From Paraphaeosphaeria minitans (Eukaryota; Ascomycota; Dothideomycetes; Pleosporales; Didymosphaeriaceae), in NCBI GenBank assembly GCA_015832175.1, contig WJXW01000016.1:992001-1056000 (forward strand): DNA of 64,000 bases, given 5' to 3'. The notes beneath the pieces are model-generated. The model was not told the DNA's origin. It searched no databases and was given only the letters and a program-made list of their open reading frames with translations. A program made the position numbers and the translations under genes. Positions within the stretch are counted from its first letter, which is position 1, and every line of letters starts with the position of its first letter. This document shows, piece by piece, positions 48,101-59,829 of this stretch.

Positions 48101-50330
48101 TTTAAATAATATTTTCTTTATACCTTAGTTAATCTGCGGGTTATATATCGTTAACTAAGGTAATCCTAAAACTAACTTATACTTAGATTCTAGTAAGACA
48201 TCTAAGGTAAGTTCCTCTCTATGTCCTTAGACTATTATTGTAGTAGTAACCTCCTAGTATATTTAAGGTGTCTTAGGCATTAGGGATCTATTTATAATAT
48301 AGATAATATAGAGTACTTCTTTCTCTAATATTATAAGTCCTACTTATCTTACTATCTAATAAAATATAAAGTTCTTTCTTACTCTTAAGTCTATAAGAGC
48401 TTAAGCCTATATTTCCTTAAGCTATACTAGTAGCTTAATTAATACTATGCTTACTATAGCATTTATTTTAATAAAGGCGTTTTCTTATCTAAGTTTAGGC
48501 CTAAAAAAGACATCTATTCTTATAGGTTATAATTAGGTTCTAGTGCCTAGTATACGTTTCTAAGCATCTACTTCTGTTATTATTTTTAAGTATATAGCTA
48601 GTGTAGATTATCTTCTTCTTCTTTCTATAAGGATATTCTTCTATTTTTCCTCCTACAGTCTTTACTATTTCTATATACTAGTTAAATTAGTAGTTCTATT
48701 ATTACTTCTTATATAGGGCAATTTATAAAGCTATCTAAGTGTTTAGCTATATAGTAGTATTCGCAGTCTTAGTTTAGACACGTGTACTAGTACAGTTATA
48801 TATAGTCTCTATTAATAAGCATATTATAGCATTTATTACCCTTTAGCGTAAAGTAAGGAAAGTATTTTACTTATTATTTATCCTAGAGGTGTTTGTTGTA
48901 AGCTGTAATAAGGTAGTCTATCTATATCTATCTACAGCGTAGTTTCCTTCTAGATTATTTCTTATTCTCCTCTTTCTCTGCCTTATATTATATGTATATT
49001 AGTTCTTTATAATGCGTCTACATACAGAATTAGTGTGTAGGATTTTAGTAGTCTAGGTAGTACTTTAGTACATAGTCTAACTTCTTATTTTTATAGAGTT
49101 GTATTCCTTTTAGTGCCTAGTAGAGTTCTATGTAGTCCTAAACATTTAGTTTATACTTAGGTAACATAGGGTTATCTTCTTCCCACCTACTTTATAAGTA
49201 AGGAGTAGGTGATTTTAGTATCTCTTCTACATCTTCTATATTATAGTATACGTTAGAGTTGTCTTCTAAATCTTTATATAGTTGTGAGTTAGGTAAACCT
49301 AATCGCTTACTTTACTCTAGTGTGACGTGTTAGTAACTAAATAGCGTTATAATAACTTCCTATTCCTTATTAGGTTCTTAGTCCTTAATAGTTAGTATAT
49401 TTAACTTAGTTTAATAGACTTTATTCTTTAATCTATAGTTCCTAGCTATATAGCCTGGTTTACCACATATAAAGCATTTATAGGTCTTAGTTATTAATTA
49501 TTAACTTCTATTAGAGACGCGTTTATTAGGCTACTTAGGGCCTATTCTTCCTCCTTTTTCTTTACTTATATAGTTAAACTAGACATCTTCTATTAGTTTG
49601 TATTTCTAGTAGTTCCTTAGCTGTTACTTTTAGACAATTCTAACAAAGTTCTTATAAACTATTTTTACTAGTTATCTAAAGCTTATTACCCTAGGGTTTT
49701 AGTAGAGCTCCTATTATAGTGAAAACTATTCTCTATTAATTCTAATAGTTTCCTTATATAGTTCTTTAAGGTTAGTAATTTGTACACTACTATGTAAGAG
49801 TTCCTTATATAGTTTCTATTTAAGTCCTTATTTATACATATTCTAGAGAGATTTATTATCCTAGTTAAGTTACATAGTATACCTACAAAACTTAGCTATA
49901 TACTTAGCTACTAATTATTTCTAAGTTATAGTCTAAATCTTTGCTTTTATAATAGAGTCCTTATTAGTAATCTTAAAGAGTTATTTAAGGCATTTCTTAA
50001 AGTTATTATAATCTTTAATAATGTTAACTATATTAGTGTACTTATTTACGTAATTATTATTATTATTATTATAGTCTATTCCTAGGTACTTTTTAAGGTA
50101 GGAATAAATCTATAATTCTATATCTCCTCACATATATATTACTATAAAGATAACTTTCTTTTTGTCTTTAAGGGGTTTATCTAAGTTAAAGAAGTAGAGG
50201 TCTAACTAGAGAATCTAGACGTTAGTTTAAAATTATTCGCTAAAGTAGAGATTAGGTTTATACACCTTACTGCTATCCTTTATAGGAGTAATCTTAGCGG
50301 CACCTAAAGCTGTAAAAGAGATAGAAGTTT
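45150..50330 (-). pseudogene. Gypsy gag-pol remnant (G5)
   Basis: Minus strand, from 50,330 down: gag with CCHC knuckle (about 49,440-49,480, reading K-C-F-I-C-G-K-P-G-like), protease (about 48,300-48,420), RT (about 47,930-47,030), RNase H (about 46,960-46,560), integrase (about 46,450-45,340) and chromodomain (about 45,290-45,170). Heavily RIP-mutated. Confidence 0.83.
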
Positions 50331-50360
50331 ATAAAGTACTTATATTAAGGGTGTTTAAGA

Positions 50361-50816
50361 TGTTAAATCTAAGAGGGTAGCTAGTCCTAAAGGGTTAAGG
50401 TTAGTTCTTAGGCAGGAGTACTTATAGAAGGTAAAAAGTCTTATTAATATAATAGTATCTTATAAAGTGTAATAAGTTAATAATTTAGTCTACTAGAATC
50501 TAAATAATAGATTAATAAACAAATTAAATATAAGTATAAGAAGCTTATTCTTGCGTTCCTATATACTAAGTAGTCCCACACGTCCTAGAATCCTATACGT
50601 CCTAGAGTCCTATACGTCCTAGAGTCCTATACGTCCTAGAGTCCTGTGTAGGCGAGTCCTACGCGTTCTAGAGTTCCTATATAGGCGAGGCCTGTGCGGT
50701 CCTTAGGACCTTTAGGACCTATAACCTATTATCTAACTACTTAGTTAGCTAACTCTAGCAGACTAGTAGTCTAATAAGCTCGCGCCCTGCTGCTCGCGCA
50801 CGGTCAGATCCTAACA
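50361..50816 (-). repeat. 5' LTR of Gypsy G5 (type C U3)
   Basis: 456 bp, outer end GATCCTAACA. The 17-bp U3 array (about 50,577-50,645) and a GC-richer promoter part (CTCGCGCCCTGCTGCTCGCG) are better preserved than in the 3' copy. Confidence 0.92.
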
Positions 50817-51235
50817 CTTAGCTAAAAAAGAGGGATAAAGTATATCTACTTATAAAGAACCTTTAAACTTAGAAGAAGAAATATAAAAAACTAGATTATA
50901 TTAAGGTTAGACTATTTTATATTTCTAAGTAAATATTACTAGTAAACTATAAGTTAGAACTACTACCAGATGCAAAGATATACCTAGTATTCTACGTATT
51001 ACTACTAGAACTAGTAGACCCTAATACACTAGTTAGAACTGCCTTCTACTATAGAACTAAGGAAGAAAATAAATTTAAGGTTAAAAAAATTCTAGAATAT
51101 AATTACTATAGCAACGCGTATCTTATTAAGTAGAAAAGTTGCTTACACAGTAAAAACACTTAGGAACTAAAGAACTACCTAGAAAACTGTTAATAAAAGA
51201 TTAGAGAATTCTACTAATAACTTATATAGTATAAT
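50817..51235 (+). mobile_element. Gypsy G1, piece 4: integrase end and chromodomain
   Basis: Continues G1 after G5. It shows YLIK followed by a stop at a Trp site in the chromodomain near 51,120 and ends just after the pol reading frame at ATAAT (51231-51235), the target of C4. It resumes at 58347. Confidence 0.83.
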
Positions 51236-51473
51236 TGTCTATACAGTTTATCGTACAAATAGCACTAAGTAAAATAGGGGCCTGCTTACCTATAGGGACC
51301 TGCACAAGAACCCACTGCTTAGGTTAGCGCTAAGAGGTAGAGACTTTATAAGGTCCTTAATGCCCCTTTGTACGATAGACCAGACGTAATTAATTAAACC
51401 TACTTCTTACCCTTTACACAATAGTATACTATTAACCCTTAAATGCTTAATAATGGATTAAGCTAAACTAATA
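51236..51473 (+). repeat. 238-bp Copia LTR (5' LTR of C4)
   Basis: TGTCTATACAG to CTAAACTAATA, short form with a single copy of the 74-bp segment. Confidence 0.92.
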
Positions 51474-51959
51474 CTAATTAGTAGTTAATTCTAATTAACT
51501 GTAAACTAGTAAGGTCTAAAGACAGAGCGCCCTATAAGCTAGATACATAGGCTCTGTATTATTACCTTTACTAGAGATCGATTTTTAGATTATATAATAA
51601 GTAGAAATAAAGTGTGTATATCTATAAAAAGTTGTATAATCTAGTCTAAGCTATTCTATAGAAAAGAAAGAAGATAGTAAGTATATTTATAACTCTAAAA
51701 AACACGTCGCATAATTAAACTAGTAATAACTAAACGTAAACATATTGTATAATTAAACTAGTAATAACTAAACGTAGACACGTCGCACAACTAAGAAAGA
51801 TAATAATAATATAGCCTTAAGACTAGGAGACTTCCTAGAGGAACTATAACCTAAAGACGTCGCGTAACAATTAATACTACCTCCTTAGTAAGAAAATAAA
51901 GCAATATAGCTTTAATAAGTAAAGGAAGTAATAAATATTAAGGCTATTACCTTAAGAGG

Positions 51960-54900
51960 AGAGATTACATAAAAGTACTAGGTAGATAGAGTAGATCTAC
52001 ACAGCTACCTACCCCTTTCTCTAAAATAGCTAAACACTTATATAGTATATATGTAAGTAGCCTTAAAAGTAAAGAGGTAATCTCTTCTTTTACTAAAGAT
52101 TTTAATAACTAAAAAGAGAAAACTTTTAATAAAATTAGTTATATAATAAGAAGAGAGCTTATTACTTTTTTTATAAAGGAAGGCTTTATCGCTACTAATA
52201 TTATAATAAAGGATACTTATATAAAGAAACTCTTTAAACTGTTACAGCTTAACTATAAGCTATAGACCTTTTATACAATAACGCTATAATTATAACCTAA
52301 ACTACTTTATATAATCCTAATAATGCAACCTACACTATCTATAGGTAATATATATATATATAGAGCACAGCTAGGGCCTATCCCTATATATGCGAGGATA
52401 AAGACACTATATATAGAGCTACACTAGTAGTAGTAGCCTAAAACCTAGACTACTTTTGCCTAATAAACTATATTATATAAAGAGGCTAGACACTCCTAGT
52501 CTCCTTAATAACTAGGAGATTATGCTTATATCTAGCTAGACAAGATTATCCTCTTTTAGAAGGCTTAGAGTAAAGAGAATAACTGCACTAATAAGCTATA
52601 TAACATTTTAGTAAATAAAGTAAAAGTCTTTAGAGAACTATACACTAGGCTAGGTATACTATAGGACTAGTATATAAACATCTTCTTAGGAATCCTTTCT
52701 AATCGTATAAGCACCTACTACCTACACAATATTAAACTAGGACTTCTATGGGATAAATTATACAATAGACTAAATAGGCACTTTAACACTAGTGTTAATT
52801 ATAATTAGTACTAGATAGACTAGACCACTCTTACCTTTAAACACTATAAAAGGGATAATCTAGCTACTATATCGCATAAGACCCTAGAAGTAATAATTAA
52901 TAAGCTTACTTTAGCCTAAAGGGCTCTTAGACAAGGCTTTAGTAGTAAACTATAACTACACACTACTATTATATAAGTATGCCGCGGCTATCCTAACCTT
53001 AAATAAGCTATATTTAATCCTAAAAATATAGTAGAAAGCTTACTTAGCGACTTTCGTGCGTTACTTTAAGTTACTAAAAATAGGAAGAAGTTATAGTTTC
53101 TCTAAGATAGTAAAGAGGTGTACTATACTAATTAATAATATAATAATTCTAATTGCACAAGAGGATCTAGCCCCTCTAGAGGTAGATTAACCTTTAGACT
53201 AAAAAGAAAGGGTAATTTTAGAAGTTTAAGCTCTCGTATAAAGTAGAAATACTTTATATACTATAAAGAAGGATGCTAGTCTACTAACTATTTACTAAAA
53301 GATACCTAGTAAGCTAGAAGGTAATATATATTATTATATACTAACTTCTACAAATATAAACCCTTTACTATAGATGTATAAGTATATATTATTAACTTTA
53401 AAGGAAAGCTAGAGGAAGAAGACTATTATATAAAAGAGGAAGAAGATAAATAAAACTAATAGAGTAATAAAAAAGAAGCATAGAAGGCTACCTTATACCT
53501 TACTTCTACTACCTACCTTTATTATATAACTAGCGAAGACATCTAATATAGTAAAGATAATAAGAATATAGAAGAACCTACATAACTATTTACTCTAGCT
53601 AGTTAGTATTATATAAAGTACTAAGGAGAACTCTAGAATATAGGCGCCGCATAAGTGTCTATAGTAGGAAAGGACTAGCTTACTACCTACTTATATAAAA
53701 ACCTAACTACTAAAGTAGACTAGTTAGTAGGATCTACTAATATTAGCTTTAGAGGACAGGGTTCCTAGACATCTCTAGGCACTATATAAATTACTAACTT
53801 TATAGGAACAGTAACCTACTATATCCTTAACTCCCTAACACTATTCCTACTATCGCTAGTAGATGCTAATAGACTTAGGGTATACTTTAATAATATTCTA
53901 GATATTATTATATAAAGGGATAGTATAATAGTCTTAGTTATATAAAAGTAGGGTTACCCCTTCTTTAATCTTAGTAATAAGGAATTAGCTCTCTTTTTTA
54001 TAAAAACAGAACTCTAACGCCTATACTACTGTTTTAGACACCCTTAGACAGAAAGACTGTATAAGCTTTTTACTTAGGTAGGGTATAAAGTAGAGAGCTC
54101 TATACTAGAAGAAGTAAAGAAGTTCTATTACTACTACTAGTTAGATAACTAAGCGCTAAAACGCTTTAAGTTCTCTATTTAAAATAACTTATACTTTAAC
54201 TATAAGATTATTATTAATATTGTATAAATTAGTAAAAGGGATATCCTATATATTATTAATATAGACACATCCTTTTAGGTAGCCTAATTCCTAAGATTAA
54301 TAACTGCACAAGACACCTAGGATACCTTAATAAGATGCTAGATTAATGTATACTAAGGCCTACTAGATTATATTATCTATAACCTAGGAACTAACTTCGC
54401 TTCTAATAAGTTTTAGAATTATGCAAAGATAGTTAGGATAGAATATAGGCAAATGCTAGTAGAAGCACACTAGGCTATAAGTAAAATTAAAAGAGTATAT
54501 ACACTACTACGCTAAGTATATAATATCCTAAGAGCTAAAATTAATAGTTGTATAGATAATAAAATAGTGCTATAGATAGTAGTAGAAGTACTAAATAATA
54601 TAGCTAGACCTAATAGTATAGTACCTACCCTCCTAGTCTTTAGTGCCTATTTAAGGATTAATAAGGACTCTCTACTTTTACTAGAACTAATTGCCTAAGC
54701 TAATATAGTTTAGAAAGTAATAAAAATACTTAAGAAGGATAGAGCTAAAGTTAAAGTTACTTATATAATTAACACTAAGAATAGCCTATTATTGTATAAA
54801 ACCCTTACACTCCTACTAGGCTCTAAAGTTATAGCCTAGAGAGAAAAGAAGGGATAGTAAGAACTATATAAAATTAAGAGTATTAAAGGAAGAGACATTA

Positions 54901-56765
54901 TCCTAGAGCTTAAAAATAGACCTCTAAAACTACGCTATATATAGGTTAAATATACTATCGCGCAACTAAAGATAGTATATAGGAACTATAGAATATAGAT
55001 GCTTCTATAGCTGCATAAATTAAAGCTCTAAAGCTAAGGCTAAGGGGAAGACCTAGAAAGGACTAAACTACTATAGTCGCATAATTAGGTGAAGCTTAAT
55101 AAAGATTAGGAAGACTAAACACCTAGTTTATTACTTAAAAAGAAAAGAATAACTTTAAGCTTGTACTAAAGCTTCGTGTGGATAGTGTTATTACTACATC
55201 TAGCTAGCCCTTTAAAGAATTAGATATAGTAGAAATAAATGCCCTTATTACTAATAGCACTTTTAAAATCTTGTTGTATAACCCTAATAAATAATCTAGC
55301 TATATCTTTAACCTACGTCTCGTATAAGAGATTAAAGGCAAGACAACCTAACTATATAAGAAATTAAGACTTGTCTTTGCTAGCTATTTAGACAAAGAAA
55401 AAGAGAAGATCTTTATATAATCCCCTACTATCTAGCGTATAAGCTAGAGGTTACTGTTAGCTCTTTATACAATACTAATTTAGTTATATAACATATATAT
55501 TAAGCTTAAAGACATTACTTAGGCCTATATATAGTCTACTAATAAACTTCTTCGCATATTATACGCCTAACTACTAGTAGAAATGCGCGATTTCTTCCTA
55601 CTAAATATAATTCTGCGAGTTGTACAACCTCTATATAGCGCAGTAGAATTAGGTCTCTACTAGTTTAAGACATACTATAACTACTATAAGGAGAAACTAA
55701 GGATGCATGTGTTAACGTACAACCTATACCTACTTATTATAAATAAGGGACCTAAGATATTTAGTATTACTAGACTCTAGACTAATAATATCCTTAGTGT
55801 GGTTACAGAAAGCTTTATATAATAAGAAAAGAAGTAGCTCTATACTATAAAGTTTTATATAAAGAACAAAAGCGTCTTAATATAAAATAGGGTAATTAAG
55901 TTTAATAGAGGCAAAATCCAACTTATCTAGAGTGTTATTACCCTAGAATAGAAGGGATAGGCTAAAAGCCTTCGCACAATTAATCCCTAGAATAAAAACG
56001 CTACACACTAATATATCGCACAATAAGCAAGAGGTGTATATATTTCTTTAGTTTACTAACTAGAAGCAATATTTAACCTGTCTATTACCGCGCAAATAAT
56101 AGTACTAACAGAAGAAAATATTAAGGCACTAAACATGTGTTTAAACTAGTAAATCCAGAATGCATAAAGAGGACTAAAATTTATTCTACTTAACCTAGGT
56201 CGCATAAAGCTGTTTATCTTTATAGATAGCTCTTTTACTAATAATAAAGACCTAAGCTTACAGCTTAGCTTTGTTATTATACTAGTAGAGGAACATCGCA
56301 TAATAACTTAGGACTTTAAGATCTATAGTAATATTATCTACTAGAACTTAGTAAAGTGTAAAAGAGTAACTAGAAATATTCTAGTAAATAAATTATACAG
56401 TCTAGTAGGCAGTTTTAATAATGCAATTATATTAAGTATAACACTCTAATAAATTATATAAACACTTTAGATCCCCCTAATTCCTATTATAGTCTATACT
56501 AACTTAAAATCCCTATATAAATGCCTTGTACGACTAGGCACTTTAAACAAAAAACGCCTTATAATTAACATTATGTTAATTAGGTAGTCGTACGAAAAAT
56601 AGGAAATTACAGAAATTAGGTAGATTAATAGTAAAGATAATCCTACTAATACTTATATAAAGAAAGTACCTAACTAGGCACTCTAAATACTAATCTTAAC
56701 AAATAAACTATATATTACTGTTAAGGCTTTAGTAGACAGAATTAATAAGAACTATATAATAGAGT
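51960..56765 (+). pseudogene. Copia gag-pol remnant (C4)
   Basis: Reading through stops on the + strand: gag with the knuckle-like KYFIYYKEGC-S-T-N near 53,245-53,285; protease NIGAA near 53,655 (from DTGAA); integrase zinc region YYYYQLDNQALKRFKF-like near 54,125-54,175 (one Gln now a stop) and core NLGTNFASNKF near 54,380-54,415; RT with IKGKTT, LRLVFASYLDKEKEKIFIQSPTI near 55,330-55,440 and LKDITQAYIQS-like near 55,505-55,535; RNase H FIDSSFTNNKDLSLQLSFVI near 56,220-56,280 and KCKRVTRNILVNKLY near 56,355-56,400. Most breaks are TAG/TAA at Gln or Trp sites. Dead. Confidence 0.82.
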
Positions 56766-56939
56766 AACTACTCTACTACATAATATTTCTTTTGTTATTT
56801 TACTTACTACTTTAAAAAAAAAAGAAATTTTTTTTTTCTTTTTCTGTCTAACTTACTACAACTTTACATAAATATATTTATTTTTAGGCTATATAAGCCC
56901 TACTACTAATTTAATATTACAGTTTTATTATAAGAGAAG

Positions 56940-57600
56940 GAACACATTATAGGAGATTATATAAAGATATTAAAGAATATATTTTCTACATTAATAATTT
57001 AGATATCTTAAGACTAGGACTACCTACCCCTTTATATAACAAAGACATTTACCTCCCCCCTTATACACGACGCTTATAATAAGCACTATGCGACTTCTAC
57101 ACGTAAGTGCTATATAATCTAGACTTATAACCTAGGATTGCACAATAATCTAAGAACACCTAATTACTAGTATTAGTAGTGCTGTATAAGTAAGCATAAG
57201 GCTTATTTTAAACTTAGCTGTGTAACTAGATAAGTACTATTTACTAATATCCCTTACATTATATAACGTAAGCAGCCTACCACTAGAGGTTTATACTAAC
57301 TAAGATTTGCATAATAATATTCTAAAAAGGCATCTAGGCTACTCTAGCCTCTTTATCCTATACCTATTAGCATTGTATAATAAAAACAAAGATACTCTAG
57401 AGGATTTATTATATATCTACTACTAGGCTCTACATAAAGGCCCTTATACTAGGCGAACTAGTAAGGAGGTTAATCTAGATACGCAATCTAGTCTAGCCTA
57501 TAATAACTAGTATAAAGACACTAGTAGTAAAGGTACTAGCGCCTAATAGACTAATAGCGTTGTTAGCTATTATATAATAGTAAGTGTATGTGTATATGTG
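56940..57600 (+). pseudogene. Extra ORF after RNase H in Copia C4
   Basis: A frame of about 200 codons on the + strand, after an A/T tract at about 56,812-56,840, has stops only of TAA/TAG type at plausible Gln sites. It reads for example LISLTLYNVSSLPLEVY, LGYSSLFILYLLALYNKNK and DTLEDLLYIYYQALHKGPY. No known domain is recognised. The distribution of stops and a protein-like composition suggest a former gene, not a spacer. C1-C3 lack it, since their deletion removes pol and this ORF together. An env-like position is noted, but no membrane or signal features support that. Confidence 0.5.
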
Positions 57601-58108
57601 TATATGTGTCTTGTTAAAAATTAGCATTATATAAAAAAGCTATATATATTTACTAGTAATAGAGCACTAGCCACTAGACACTAGGACACTAAAAAGAATA
57701 AGGTAAGAAGGGAGGAAGGTACATGTATATTAAAGTAGGATAAAGGAGAGAGAGTTTAGGGAAGCTAGGAGACATCCTTTTATACCTACTTACTAAGACC
57801 TAGCGCTAAGTATTATATTACTTAATACTCTACCTTCTATTTGCGCATAGGATATATATCTAGAAAGAGCTTTATTACGTAATACAACTCTACTACTATA
57901 TAAAAGAGTAAGGTAAAAACTAAGTAAGTTAGCTATTACTACCTATTTGCATAAGAGTAGGTGCAAATAGGACTTCTACTACATAGTAATACTACACCTA
58001 CCTTACAATCTATTCTAATAGGGGAAGGCTAACTGTATAGATAGAGAAGAATAGGAAAAGGAAAGCGTATAATAGATATAAGCTATTGCATAAAAGAAAA
58101 GTTGCTAG

Positions 58109-58346
58109 TATCTATACAGTTTATTATATAAATAGCACTAAGTGAAATAGGGGCCTACCTACCTATAGAGACCTACACAAGGACCCACTACCTAGGTTAG
58201 CGCCAAGAGGCAGAGACTTTATAAGGTCCTTAGTGCCCCTTTGTATAATAGACTAGACGTAATTAATTAAACCTACTTCTTACCCTTTACACGATAGTAT
58301 ACTATTAACCCTTAAATGCTTAATTGCAGATTAAGCCAAACCAATA
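58109..58346 (+). repeat. 238-bp Copia LTR (3' LTR of C4)
   Basis: Starts TATCTATACAG (RIP form of TGTCTATACAG) and ends CCAAACCAATA. Preceded by the purine-rich AAAAGAAAAGTTGCTAG, the likely polypurine tract. Confidence 0.92.
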
Positions 58347-59150
58347 ATAATAATTTTGTACTTAAGATAGTAAAGGTACTAGATTATTTTAGAATTTTAA
58401 CAGGAAATCCTTAAAAGCGCTCTATGTTATAGGGAATAAAAAGGAACCTAAAAGAATCTTATTAACTACTAAATTAATAGCCTTATAAGATTTAGCCTCT
58501 TTAATGTTTTTTTCTTTAACTACTATTGTATCTTTAGTACGCTTATCTAGTAAGTCTATTTACTAACGCAACTAATCTTTGTGTATATATATAACCTGTA
58601 ATTTCTCTAACGCCTCCTTATAGGCCTTAAACGCAGCCTCTTGCGTTTTTTTTAGCTTTTTTATCTATATACGCAATTTCTCTTTCTCTACTAATAGATG
58701 CTTAAACTTAGACTCTAAAACGCATATATCGCAACGTTAACCTTAATAAACATATTCTTTATATTTTCTAGACTAAACGTGAACTTTGTAAATATAGTTA
58801 TATTTTATACATATTAAGCATTTCTTAACTATAACTTCGCCAAAGGAATTAATAAAATTAGTTAGGTAATAGTAATAAGTAGTGCTAGACTTAGAAGGTT
58901 ATTAGGGCATAATATAAGTAAGCTAACGCTACTTATAACGTAGGGTAAGGTCTAGTTATAACTAGGCATAAGACATAGTTATATAATTTAAGGACAAATC
59001 CTAGCAAAGAGGGAGATAATGTTAAGATCTAAAGGCTAGGCCTTTTAGGATTTTTATATATATCTATATTCGTTGTTTAAGGGGCACAGCACAAAAAGTC
59101 ACGTAACCTAATTAGTGTAATTAGAGCACTAAGATAACTAATTAGACTAA
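58347..59150 (+). mobile_element. Gypsy G1, piece 5: 3' module and start of 3' LTR
   Basis: Continues G1 after C4. It carries the type A 3' module with its antisense coiled-coil ORF (about 58,380-58,750, minus strand), the polypurine tract AAAGAGGGAGATAA, and the first 131 bp of a type A LTR (59020-59150). The LTR is cut at GACTAA by G6; its remainder should follow the end of G6 beyond the window. The type A module here and type A 5' LTR at 16692 support the view that all five pieces are one element. Confidence 0.82.
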
Positions 59151-59790
59151 TGTTAAATCTAAGAGGGTAGCTAGTTCTAAAGGGTTAAAGTTAGTTCTTA
59201 GGCAGGAGTACTTACAGAAGGTAAAAGGTCTTGTTAATACAATAGTATCTTGCGAAGTGTAACAAGTTAATAATTTAGTCTACTAGAATCTAAACGATAG
59301 ATTAATAAAGAGATTAAACATAAGTATAGAGGTCTATCCTTATATTCCTATATACTAAGGCTGCTCTACTACTTAGTGTGTTACGTACCAGATAACAACG
59401 TGGGACTCAGGCGCTTATAAAGGTGTGATAAGGCGACGACAGGGTTATAAACATAACAAAGAGACGCCAAGCAACTTAGATTAGGTTACGTAATATACTT
59501 AGTTACTTAGCGGCACTAAGTAGTAGAGTAGGTCACGTAAGGTGCTTAGTTACTTAGTGGCACTAAGTAGCGGAGCAGCCTTAGTATATAGAAATACAAG
59601 AATAGACTCTCTATACTTGTGTTTAATCTGTTTATTAATCTATTATTTAGATTCTAGCAGACTAAATTATTAACTTGTTATATTTTATTAAAATACTAAC
59701 GTATTAATAAGACCTTCTACCTTCTATAGGTACTCCTGCCTAAAAACTAACCTTAACCCTTTAGGACTAGCTACCCTCTTAGATTTAATA
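59151..59790 (+). repeat. Near-palindromic 5' LTR of Gypsy G6 (type D)
   Basis: 640 bp, TGTTAAATCT to AGATTTAATA. The left arm (59151 to about 59,378) is the reverse complement of the right arm (about 59,561 to 59790); both are the R-U5 core plus about 20 bp of U3. The 180-bp loop contains two direct copies of a CTTAGTTACTTAG-YGGCACTAAG unit. The right arm is followed by the normal family leader and gag. Either a real foldback LTR or a fused pair of LTRs. Confidence 0.75.
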
Positions 59791-59829
59791 TCTTAAACAC
59801 CCTTAATATAAGTACTTTACAAACTCCTA

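Larger units (their letters stand above)
44100..50816 (-). mobile_element. Full-length Ty3/Gypsy element G5 (type C)
   Basis: 6,717 bp in reverse orientation, with 456-bp LTRs. Inserted in the integrase of G1 with target duplication CTTAA/CTTAG (one RIP-type change). The reversed polypurine tract (TTATTTTCCCCCTCT) lies by the left LTR. Inner gag-pol is collinear with G2, but the 3' module and U3 are unrelated to types A and B. Confidence 0.92.
51236..58346 (+). mobile_element. Full-length Ty1/Copia element C4
   Basis: 7,111 bp, two 238-bp LTRs, perfect ATAAT duplication (51231-51235 and 58347-58351). It is the only copy in the window with pol, and so the reference for C1-C3. Order: LTR; about 0.5-kb leader with 38-bp repeats; gag with zinc knuckle; protease; integrase; RT; RNase H; an extra ORF; a 3' leader; LTR. 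This integrase-before-RT order is the mark of Copia. It is larger than usual for Copia because of the long leader and the extra 3' segment. RIP-degraded. Confidence 0.93.
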
